Assembly (NCBI RefSeq): GCF_009801115.1
Contig: NZ_VTOL01000007.1
Location: forward strand, 62,001-126,000
Source: Dyadobacter sp. 3J3
GTDB lineage: Bacteria > Bacteroidota > Bacteroidia > Cytophagales > Spirosomataceae
Direction: 5' to 3'
DNA length: 64,000 bases
Positions 9,356 to 16,123 of the stretch are shown here, piece after piece (position 1 is the stretch's first letter; the number at the start of each line of letters is the position of its first letter). Under the pieces are notes generated by a model. That model searched no databases, had not been told where the DNA came from, and worked only from the letters and a program-made list of their open reading frames with translations. Position numbers and translations under genes: made by a program.

Positions 9356-10564
9356 ATGCATTCAGACAGACGGTCATTTCTTGAAAAAATGTCTCAAATC
9401 GGGGCGCTGAGTTTAATTCCTGTCACCTCAGCCTTAGCCGATAATACCGACGAAAACAATCATTTCGTAGCCGGTCCTTATCTTCAGAATATCGGCCACG
9501 ATGAAGTTACGGTGATGTGGATTACCAGCAAAAACTGTTTTAGCTGGGTGGAATATGGAGAAGGAAATTATGCGATCCACAAAGCATTTGCTTATAACAA
9601 CGGGCTGATTGAAGCTAACAAACGCATTCATAAAATTACACTGACAAATCTTAAACCAGGATTAAGTCATAAATACAAAATTGTTTCTACCGAAATAACA
9701 GGTTTTAAAAATTCCAAAGTTGAATTTGGAGAAACTATAACAGGCGCCATGCTTGGTTTTAAAACACCGGCCTTGAATGAGGACGAAGTCAAACTGGTTA
9801 TTTTCAATGATATTCATGACCGTCCGCAAATCATTCCGCAATTACTTTACCGTCATGGTTATACCGGAAATGCACGTGATTATGACTTTGTCGTTTTCAA
9901 TGGTGATTGTTTCGATTGGCTCAGTGATGAGCAGCAGTTAATTGATCATTTGATAAAACCAACAACCGATATTTTTTCCAATGAATTTCCTTTTATTCTT
10001 ACCCAGGGAAATCATGAATGCCGGGGCAGTTTTTCGAGGCAAATTCCAGACTATTTCGCCTATCCGGACAATAAATTTTATTATGCTTTTACCCGCGGTC
10101 CAATCCGTCTTGTGATTCTTGATTCTGGCGAAGATAAAGCGGACGACAGTGTGGAATATGGAGGACTTGCGGCATTTGACCGCTACCGCGAGACGCAGGC
10201 GAAATGGCTGGAAAAAGAAATCGCAAGTAAAGAATTCAAAAAAGCAGATTTCAGAGTTGTACTGATTCATATTTCTCCTTACCATTCCGGCGACTGGCAT
10301 GGTACGCTTCATTGTCAGAAAGTTTTTGGCCCGTTACTAAACAAGGCCAAAATTGATATCCAGATTTCCGGCCATACCCATCGTTATATGACACACGATG
10401 CAGATGCCACACACAATTACCCGATCGTCATTGGAGGCGGGCCCCTGGAAGGAAACCGGACGCTGATTAAGTTGCGTGCCAACAAAAAAGAACTTAACCT
10501 GAAAATGGTGAGGGATGATGGAGAAGTTGTTGGAAAGTATGCTATTCAAAAAAAGAACCGATAA
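9356..10564 (+). CDS. Exported metallophosphoesterase with purple-acid-phosphatase-like N-terminal domain
   Basis: 402 residues. The start shows a Tat-like signal (DRRSFLEKMSQIGALSLIP, cleavage after SALA). A fibronectin-like N-terminal domain (about 38-135, VAGPYLQNIGHDEVTVMWIT) is followed by a calcineurin-type catalytic domain with all metal-binding motifs: FNDIHD (DxH), FNGDCFDW (GD), TQGNHECRG (GNHE), HISPYH, and ISGHTHR (GHxH). The enzyme hydrolyses phosphate mono- or diesters outside the cytoplasm. It lies 101 bases after the SusD gene and before an SGNH hydrolase, so it probably processes the ligand of that uptake system (inference). Confidence 0.93.
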   Translation: MHSDRRSFLEKMSQIGALSLIPVTSALADNTDENNHFVAGPYLQNIGHDEVTVMWITSKNCFSWVEYGEGNYAIHKAFAYNNGLIEANKRIHKITLTNLKPGLSHKYKIVSTEITGFKNSKVEFGETITGAMLGFKTPALNEDEVKLVIFNDIHDRPQIIPQLLYRHGYTGNARDYDFVVFNGDCFDWLSDEQQLIDHLIKPTTDIFSNEFPFILTQGNHECRGSFSRQIPDYFAYPDNKFYYAFTRGPIRLVILDSGEDKADDSVEYGGLAAFDRYRETQAKWLEKEIASKEFKKADFRVVLIHISPYHSGDWHGTLHCQKVFGPLLNKAKIDIQISGHTHRYMTHDADATHNYPIVIGGGPLEGNRTLIKLRANKKELNLKMVRDDGEVVGKYAIQKKNR

Positions 10565-10650
10565 TTTCTAAATTTTAAGAATCATGATAAGTAGGCGGAT
10601 CGCTTTAAATTCTTGTGCTAGCAAATATTAAAATACAGAGAATTGCTGAC

Positions 10651-11409
10651 ATGGCACTTAGACGAGATTTTTTAAAGAAAACCATACTTGGCAGTGCAGC
10701 CGGAATTCTGTTACCAGAAATAGCATCTGCCTCTTCTTTTGATAAAAATGAAAGTATTGAAAAAGGATACACATTCTTATTCCAGGGAGATTCTATAACA
10801 GACGGAAACAGGACCAGGAATACGGACTGGAATCATGTCATGGGACATGGATTTGCGTATCTTATTGCAAGCAGATTATGGTTTGATCATCCGGAAAAAG
10901 AATTTCACTTTTTCAATCGGGGAGTTAGCGGAAATAAAATCACAGATTTGGCAGAACGCTGGCAAACGGATGCATTGGATTTAAAACCCAACCTGGTCAA
11001 TATTCTTGTTGGTGTGAATGATACCGAGTCTGCGGTCAAAGGAAATAAAGAAAATACGTCGCAGTCATTCGAAACAGACTATCGTTCTGTTTTAGAAAAA
11101 ACAAAAAAAGATTTGCCGGATGTGCAGTTGGTACTTGGTATTCCCTTTCTACTGCCGGTAGGAAGAGTTAAAGAAAAATGGGAAATTTATCAGAACGAAT
11201 TAAAGCCACGACAGGAAATTGTTGGAAAACTGGCAAAAGAATTCAACGCAATTGAAATCGATTTTCAGTCTGAATTTGATAAAGCATTAAAAAATGCCCC
11301 GGCAGATTACTGGATTTGGGACGGGATTCATCCCATGCCAGCCGGACACGAGCTCATGGCAAGATTCTGGATTAAGGAAGTGCACAAGAAACTGAAATTT
11401 GTCAAATAA
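10651..11409 (+). CDS. Exported SGNH/GDSL-type esterase
   Basis: 252 residues from the ATG at 10651. I prefer this start because it gives a Tat-type signal (MALRRDFLKKTILGSAAGIL); an in-frame GTG at 10615 would only add 12 non-conserved residues. SGNH blocks: I is FQGDSITDGNR (nucleophile Ser), II is GVSGNKITD (Gly), III is LVGVNDTE (Asn), and V is WDGIHPMPAGH (Asp-x-x-His). Such enzymes remove acyl, acetyl or similar ester groups from sugars or lipids. It sits 86 bases after the metallophosphoesterase, both exported by Tat-like signals, suggesting joint processing of an esterified, phosphorylated substrate. Its last codons are duplicated just after the stop. Confidence 0.9.
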   Translation: MALRRDFLKKTILGSAAGILLPEIASASSFDKNESIEKGYTFLFQGDSITDGNRTRNTDWNHVMGHGFAYLIASRLWFDHPEKEFHFFNRGVSGNKITDLAERWQTDALDLKPNLVNILVGVNDTESAVKGNKENTSQSFETDYRSVLEKTKKDLPDVQLVLGIPFLLPVGRVKEKWEIYQNELKPRQEIVGKLAKEFNAIEIDFQSEFDKALKNAPADYWIWDGIHPMPAGHELMARFWIKEVHKKLKFVK

Positions 11410-11459
11410 AACTTTGGCAGAATTAAAAAGAACAAATAAAACTTTGGCAGAATTAAAAA
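11403..11459 (+). repeat. Two perfect 27-base direct repeats covering the stop codon of the SGNH gene
   Basis: Bases 11403-11429 and 11433-11459 are identical (CAAATAAAACTTTGGCAGAA then TTAAAAA), with a 30-base period. The first copy contains the TAA stop at 11407-11409, so the second is a non-coding echo of the gene end. It looks like a recent small tandem duplication. Confidence 0.9.
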
Positions 11460-11460
11460 C

Positions 11461-11488
11461 AAAATAGCCGGACATTGCCGACTATTTT
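11461..11488. terminator. Bidirectional terminator between SGNH hydrolase and desaturase
   Basis: AAAATAGCCGG and CCGACTATTTT form an 11-bp stem with one mismatch around ACATTG; T-rich sequence follows on the plus strand and AT-rich sequence on the minus strand. It separates two convergent genes. Confidence 0.7.
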
Positions 11489-11515
11489 CTTTATTTATTA
11501 TATCAGATAATGTTT

Positions 11516-12502
11516 CTATCTGCTGATCCAGCTGAATTCGTATTGCAATTCAGGAATACGCGTACGATCAGCAATTCTGCGTAAACGTGCCGGTAAAGCC
11601 ATCAAATAATCGCGCGCTTTTTCTGCACCGGAGTTAAGCTCTCTTATTGTTCCGATTTCCCATTCCAAAAGCAAAGATTCAAGGATTTCGATATAATCCA
11701 TTGTTGTATATACTCCTAAACGCTGCGCTGCATCAGAGAAATGAGAGAATGTGTCACCCATTTTCACCCCGGATTCACGAAGGAAGTGAGCAGGCATTAC
11801 AATTTTTTTCCTCATCATATCTTCCAAAGCCAGCATCAACTCGGATGGATCAACAGCCAGAATGCGGCTGACAAATGCTTTGTAAGCTTTCGCATGACGC
11901 ATTTCATCAGAAGCGATCACCCCACAAATTTTGGAAAGATGTGGATTACCAAATTGTTTTGAAAGGGTTGCGGTTCTTCTGTGCGAAACGTTCGTTGCCA
12001 GTTCCTGAAACGATGTATAGATAAAGTTGCGGTAAGGATCACGATCCGTTCCGATGTCAAAACCATCCGCTATAAGATATTGTGTAGATACCTCCATCGC
12101 ACGCATATTAACGCGTCCGGACAAATACAAGTATTTGTTCAGAAGATCACCATGACGGTTTTCCTCAGCCGTCCAGGCTCTCACCCATCTCGACCAGCCC
12201 GAAGGATTATTCACCTGATCCACACCGATTACATCCATTAACCATGATTCGTAGGTTGGCAGGGCTTCTTCTGTTATGGTGTCACCAATTAATACTGCAA
12301 TATAGTCGTACGGCAAATCACGGCAGCTCTCCTGCAATAATTTCACTTCACTGAAAAAGTTCTCCTTGCTGGAATCCGGCAAAAAATCTGTAGGCTGCCA
12401 ATTTTGATCGATTGGTTTCAGGTATTCTGCCATCAGGGCATCGAGGTCCTTTCCCACATGTTGCATGACTTCAAGTCGTGCTGCTGAAAGTTCGGTTTCC
12501 AT
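11516..12502 (-). CDS. Soluble acyl-ACP desaturase (fatty acid desaturase type 2)
   Basis: 328 residues, slightly shorter than plant stearoyl-ACP desaturases. The diiron site is visible as EENRHGD (about residue 113) and DEMRHAK (about 199), i.e. two E/D-E-x-R-H helices of the ferritin-like four-helix bundle, plus FQELATNVSHRR carrying another metal Glu/His. It introduces a cis double bond into acyl chains on acyl carrier protein, using oxygen and a ferredoxin. It is transcribed divergently from a PlsC-like acyltransferase at 12640, so both act in membrane lipid synthesis. Start ATG at 12502 is clear. The 137 bases between the two start codons must hold both promoters. Confidence 0.94.
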   Translation of the reverse strand: METELSAARLEVMQHVGKDLDALMAEYLKPIDQNWQPTDFLPDSSKENFFSEVKLLQESCRDLPYDYIAVLIGDTITEEALPTYESWLMDVIGVDQVNNPSGWSRWVRAWTAEENRHGDLLNKYLYLSGRVNMRAMEVSTQYLIADGFDIGTDRDPYRNFIYTSFQELATNVSHRRTATLSKQFGNPHLSKICGVIASDEMRHAKAYKAFVSRILAVDPSELMLALEDMMRKKIVMPAHFLRESGVKMGDTFSHFSDAAQRLGVYTTMDYIEILESLLLEWEIGTIRELNSGAEKARDYLMALPARLRRIADRTRIPELQYEFSWISR

Positions 12503-12639
12503 TGTTGATTCAATTTAACTTACAATATAATTTTACAAAGTACGGGAATTTAATCAAAGTTATACATGACAATTCTCATTTACTGCTTTACAAATTTTCA
12601 CAATCGGTGTACATTTGGAATATTTTAGTAAAAAAAGGA

Positions 12640-13371
12640 ATGAAAAAAATTATAGACTACCTCCTAAGTACCATTTATCTTCTTCATTTCGGGCTTTCCT
12701 TGCTTGTTTTTCATGTGGCCCAGGTCGTGGCACTCAACGTTTTCGGAAAAAAAGCACATGAAAAAGTAGTCGATTATCTCAATTTTTCTTTAACCTACGG
12801 TCTTTATCTAACAGGTTCCAGTGTGACTTTTAAAAATTTGGCTGTGATCCCTGATGATCGTCCAATTATTTTTGTTGCAAACCACCAAAGTACATTTGAT
12901 ATCCCCTCTATCATCTGGTTTTTAAGAAAACGCCATCCTCTTTTTGTTTCAAAAATTGAATTAGCAAAAGGCGTTCCCAGTATTTCCTATAATCTCAGAA
13001 AAAGCGGCGCAGCATTAATTAATCGCAAGGACGGAAAGCAGGCCATTGGCGAAATTTCCCGACTTGGGAAACTGATTCATGATACAACCGGATCTGCCAT
13101 TATCTTTCCCGAAGGAACCCGTACTGCCAGCGGAATTATGAAACCTTTTGTTCCCGGTGGAGTTGCCATGTTATTAAAACGTTCTCCCAATGCATTAATC
13201 ATTCCTGTGGCAGTGGATGGAACCGGCCGTTTTAACCCAAAAGGTATTTTTCCATTAATATCTTTTTCAAAACTTTCGTGGACTGCGCTGCCTGCTATTG
13301 AACCGGCAGGAAGAAAAGCTGAGGAGATTTTATTGGAGGCACAGGAGGCGATTCAGAAGGAATTGAGTTAA
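12640..13371 (+). CDS. plsC: 1-acyl-sn-glycerol-3-phosphate acyltransferase (PlsC family)
   Basis: 243 residues from the ATG at 12640, preceded by AAAAAGGA. The longer in-frame start at 12478 would overlap the divergent desaturase gene and adds non-conserved sequence. The family motifs are present: NHQSTFD (H-x4-D catalytic dyad, about residue 82), the LINRKDG block, FPEGTRT (phosphate-binding) and IIPVAVDGTG. An N-terminal hydrophobic helix anchors it to the inner membrane. It transfers an acyl chain to lysophosphatidic acid to give phosphatidic acid. Confidence in family is high; which of possibly several PlsC paralogues it is cannot be told. Confidence 0.92.
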   Translation: MKKIIDYLLSTIYLLHFGLSLLVFHVAQVVALNVFGKKAHEKVVDYLNFSLTYGLYLTGSSVTFKNLAVIPDDRPIIFVANHQSTFDIPSIIWFLRKRHPLFVSKIELAKGVPSISYNLRKSGAALINRKDGKQAIGEISRLGKLIHDTTGSAIIFPEGTRTASGIMKPFVPGGVAMLLKRSPNALIIPVAVDGTGRFNPKGIFPLISFSKLSWTALPAIEPAGRKAEEILLEAQEAIQKELS

Positions 13372-13405
13372 TCAGCATATTTAGATTATCTCTTATGTAT
13401 CAACT

Positions 13406-13690
13406 TTTCAGGGTTTGATAAATCCTCCAAAATTCCGATGCTACAATAATATCAGCCCCTCGGGCTTTTAATTAGTTACCATCCAAATTTATTTTATTTC
13501 CCTAGTGGTTTCAATCCGAAGGGATGACATTATTATAGAAAATGTTCTGAACTAGATGGGGCCAAAACCCGGAACGGGTGACATAATTTCGGTTCACCAA
13601 CTTATTACAGTATCAAAACGCCATCCTTTCAGGATTTGATAAATCCCTGAAAATTCCAGTATTGTAATAATATCAGCCCGCAGGCTTTTA
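13406..13690. repeat. Intergenic repeat region with two copies of a ~65-base element
   Basis: The 526-base gap 13372-13897 has no gene I can support. Bases 13406-13470 and 13627-13690 are two diverged copies of one element (core TTTGATAAATCC, AAAATTCC, AATAATATCAGCCC, GGCTTTTA). Each contains a palindrome around TTTGATAAATC and ends in a small hairpin such as AGCCCCTCGGGCTTTTA, which may serve as terminator of plsC. Between them are GAAGGGATGACATTATTATAG and CGGAACGGGTGACATAATTTCGG, two related short motifs. It resembles REP-like dispersed repeats of Bacteroidota. A short direct repeat (ATCGATTAACA / ATCGTTAACA, 13815-13836) lies near the next gene's leader. Confidence 0.65.
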
Positions 13691-13897
13691 CTTTTTGACT
13701 GCGAAATTTATTTTTTCAAAAGGCTTAATCCTTTTTTGAAAGAGAATTCCCATTCATTATCCTCATATATAATCACTTACAAAACACTAAATATTCCTAT
13801 AAAATCTTTTATTAATCGATTAACAATCGTTAACAATGTCCATTTAAACCTATCCGGATTCTTTACCTCTAACCCATGAACTTTAAAAATTAGAACC

Positions 13898-14320
13898 ATG
13901 AAAAAAATACTTTTTGTTGCCGCATTTATAGCATTTGGTTTGACTAACGCATCTGCTCAGTATAATGGCCATGACCGCAACCGTGACGACAACCGCGGTT
14001 ACAATCACGATAATGCTTACCAGAATAATCCTCGCGACAGCCGCGGATATATCGTGAACGATATGCAAAGAGATGCCCGTCGACAAATTTCTATTGGTAT
14101 CGAAAGAGGAACATTGAATCCCCGCGAAGCATCTGCACTTATGCACGAATACGAACGCATTGAAGCACGTGAAAGAAAATTCAGTCACCGCGGAGGACTT
14201 AATCCAAGAGAGGAAAGAAATCTGATCCAGGATCTGGAAAGATTAATGGCGCAAACCCGCAGCATGAGCAGCCGACGAAACAATGACAACTGGGCTAGAA
14301 ACCCAAGAGGAAGATATTAA
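13898..14320 (+). CDS. Small secreted protein rich in Arg, Asn and Asp, unknown function
   Basis: 140 residues. A clear signal peptide (MKKILFVAAFIAFGLTNASAQ) is followed by a low-complexity, strongly hydrophilic segment (about 22-52: repeats of DRN, DDNRGYN, DSRGY) and then a helical, charged half with two similar blocks: GTLNPREASALMHEYERIEA and GGLNPREERNLIQDLERLMA, each starting with LNPRE. This internal duplication (about residues 68-90 and 100-122) is a real structural feature. I do not recognise a characterised family; small periplasmic helix-hairpin proteins of this kind are common in Cytophagales. It has its own terminator at 14349. Confidence 0.85.
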   Translation: MKKILFVAAFIAFGLTNASAQYNGHDRNRDDNRGYNHDNAYQNNPRDSRGYIVNDMQRDARRQISIGIERGTLNPREASALMHEYERIEARERKFSHRGGLNPREERNLIQDLERLMAQTRSMSSRRNNDNWARNPRGRY

Positions 14321-14348
14321 AAATCAGTTGAAGGTTTAGGTAATTTCG

Positions 14349-14382
14349 AAAAGCATTTCTCAGTTTTGGGAAATGCTTTTTT
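14349..14382 (+). terminator. Intrinsic terminator after the small secreted protein gene
   Basis: AAAAGCATTTC and GAAATGCTTTT form a perfect 11-bp stem followed by T6. Confidence 0.9.
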
Positions 14383-14398
14383 AATGGAAAATCACCTT

Positions 14399-14839
14399 TT
14401 AAAAATACATGACTAATTTTACATGCGACTTTCTAAATCCTTCTTTCTCATAAAAACGATGTGCATTCTCCCTCACATTATTGGACGTCACTTCAATTTG
14501 CAGGGCATTTTTACTTTTTGCAAAATCAATTAATTTTTCAACCAGTGCTTTCCCAATTTCTTTGGAACGATATCGCGGAACCACATACATTTCCTGAATT
14601 TCGGCAACAACACATACGTGATGTAACAAAAGCTGGGTATGGCAGCTTCCCATACCCACTGGTTCTCCATCCAGTTCTGCAATTACATAGCGAATACGTT
14701 CCTGTGAAAGATTTGAATGAAAAGCGTTGTTAAAAGATTCCCTGTCAAGCTCCTTATCTTCCAGGTCACAGATCATGTTGTAGACTGTTTCTTCGTCTTT
14801 TTCCGTTGCTGACCTAATATGTAGATTGAAAACTACCAT
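14399..14839 (-). CDS. GNAT-family N-acetyltransferase
   Basis: 146 residues. The GNAT fold is seen from HIRSATEKDEETVYNMI, the beta-strand/motif A region QEMYVVPRYRSKEIGKALVE (Q/R-x-x-G/A-type pyrophosphate loop RSKEIGKA binding acetyl-CoA) and the closing NAHRFYEKEGFRK. It transfers an acetyl group to an amine; the substrate is unknown. It starts one base after the stop of the upstream oxidoreductase (TGA-T-ATG on the minus strand), so the two are surely co-transcribed and translationally coupled. Confidence 0.9.
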   Translation of the reverse strand: MVVFNLHIRSATEKDEETVYNMICDLEDKELDRESFNNAFHSNLSQERIRYVIAELDGEPVGMGSCHTQLLLHHVCVVAEIQEMYVVPRYRSKEIGKALVEKLIDFAKSKNALQIEVTSNNVRENAHRFYEKEGFRKSHVKLVMYF

Positions 14840-14840
14840 A

Positions 14841-15503
14841 TCAAAAATGCTGCAATTCAGCAGAATTGTGGATAAACACTCCTTTTTCAGGAAGCTGGGC
14901 CAATTCTACCATACCCCTGGCAACTTTGTCCGAATCAATAGCAGCGTATTTTTTCAACGGTCCTACCATGACCGGATCCAGAATTTTGGCCAATACTTCA
15001 CCTATTTTTTCACCAAAACGAGATTCTCCTCCCCGGTCTCCCAAAAGTAATGACGGACGTAAAATATGTAAGGCATCGTAATGTAAATCCGTAAGCTCCT
15101 TTTCAATTTCACCTTTTACACGATTATAAAAAATGAAAGATTTTGAATCGGCGCCCATTGAGCTTACAATCAAATATTTTGAAGCTCCATTTAATTTCCC
15201 TAAACGGCCGATTTGTAAAGGATACTGAAAATCAACTTTTTTGAAGGCCTCTTCTGAACCGGCCTTTTTAATTGTAGTTCCCAGACAGCAAAAAATATCA
15301 TCGGCTTTGACAAGAGATGCATCCGGTTTATCAAAATCAAAGAAAATCTCGTCGAGTTTTTCATGCTGAATACCGCTGGATCTTCTTGTAAGGACTTTTA
15401 TTTGATTATATATAGGCGAAGCAAGTAAATAATTCAAAACCTGCTTCCCAACAAGGCCGGTAGCTCCGATTACTAATGCTGTTTTGTAAGATGCGTCAGA
15501 CAT
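14841..15503 (-). CDS. NAD(P)-binding Rossmann protein (atypical SDR, HTATIP2/Fmp52-like)
   Basis: 220 residues. The N-terminal nucleotide loop is VIGATGLVGKQVLNYL (GxTGxxG), followed by the acidic segment FDKPDASLVKADDIFCCLGTT, and SKYLIVSSMGADSKS and YNRVKGEIEKEL, which hold the Ser and the Y-x3-K pair of SDRs. The pattern GTTIKKAGSEEAFKKVDF is typical of small stand-alone oxidoreductases in Bacteroidota. Substrate unknown. It is the first gene of a two-gene operon with a GNAT acetyltransferase. Start ATG at 15503 directly precedes the nucleotide-binding strand. Confidence 0.88.
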   Translation of the reverse strand: MSDASYKTALVIGATGLVGKQVLNYLLASPIYNQIKVLTRRSSGIQHEKLDEIFFDFDKPDASLVKADDIFCCLGTTIKKAGSEEAFKKVDFQYPLQIGRLGKLNGASKYLIVSSMGADSKSFIFYNRVKGEIEKELTDLHYDALHILRPSLLLGDRGGESRFGEKIGEVLAKILDPVMVGPLKKYAAIDSDKVARGMVELAQLPEKGVFIHNSAELQHF

Positions 15504-15830
15504 GCTATAAGTTTTGTAAGTTGCAATTTAAAAAGTATACCATTACGGTGACAATAATCTTTGGTAATTTCTTTATTCTTAACTATATCTAAGAACATTA
15601 CTTCTAATTTAAATCTTTATGGTAACCAGACAATACGTTGTGTGGAAGGGCTTCTATATTCATTGACCTGAATTGTCTTTTCACTATTATTTCCAATAAT
15701 TACTTTTTGATCAATGGTTGTAGAATTATATAATCAGTAAAACCACTTTTCCGCAATTAATTGTATCAGTTCATTCCAATAAAGGAAGGTATAATTATTG
15801 ATATAGGACTTTAAAAAACCACTTGTAACC
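15504..15830. other. 327-base intergenic region without a supported gene
   Basis: AT-rich spacer between two divergently read genes. Longest open frames are only some 15 codons. It must hold promoters for the SDR operon (minus) and for the small protein at 15831 (plus), but no sequence is convincing enough to mark. Confidence 0.5.
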
Positions 15831-16049
15831 ATGGGCAAAGAACATAGAAATACGAACGTAGAAGGTGGATCACCCGCTCGTTCTGGTCCGAAAAATCCTG
15901 ATAATGATTCGGTTATACAGGAAGATGATAGTAAAAGACCATCCGGTGAATTAAAAAAGGAAGCAATTAAAGAATCGGAAAAGGAAAATATGACCAATAA
16001 AAAAGGTTATAACGAAACGGATCCGAACGTACCGGTAAAGAACAGTTAA
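15831..16049 (+). CDS. Small hydrophilic, probably disordered protein, unknown function
   Basis: 72 residues, no signal peptide or membrane segment. Composition is dominated by Lys, Glu, Asp, Asn, Ser and Pro (for example GGSPARSGPKNPDND and KKEAIKESEKEN), with no Cys or Trp, which suggests an unfolded chain. Short cytosolic proteins like this are common in Cytophagales and are sometimes stress-induced, but that is only analogy. Supports for a real gene: ATG start, an AAAGGAAGG-like purine stretch about 45 bases upstream only, and a good terminator 25 bases after the stop. No characterised family recognised. Confidence 0.65.
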   Translation: MGKEHRNTNVEGGSPARSGPKNPDNDSVIQEDDSKRPSGELKKEAIKESEKENMTNKKGYNETDPNVPVKNS

Positions 16050-16074
16050 TGGTTTTGTGGTTATAATTTTAATA

Positions 16075-16108
16075 AAAAAATGACACCCAAAACAGGATGT
16101 CATTTTTT
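16075..16108. terminator. Bidirectional terminator between convergent genes
   Basis: AAAAAATGACA pairs with TGTCATTTTTT around CCCAAAACAGGA; A-run before and T-run after make it usable from both strands. Confidence 0.85.
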
Positions 16109-16123
16109 GTTATTATAATAAAT

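Noticed and set aside
12478-12639. N-terminal extension of the PlsC-like gene
   Set aside because: It would overlap the divergent desaturase gene and lacks conservation signals; the ATG at 12640 has a purine-rich leader.
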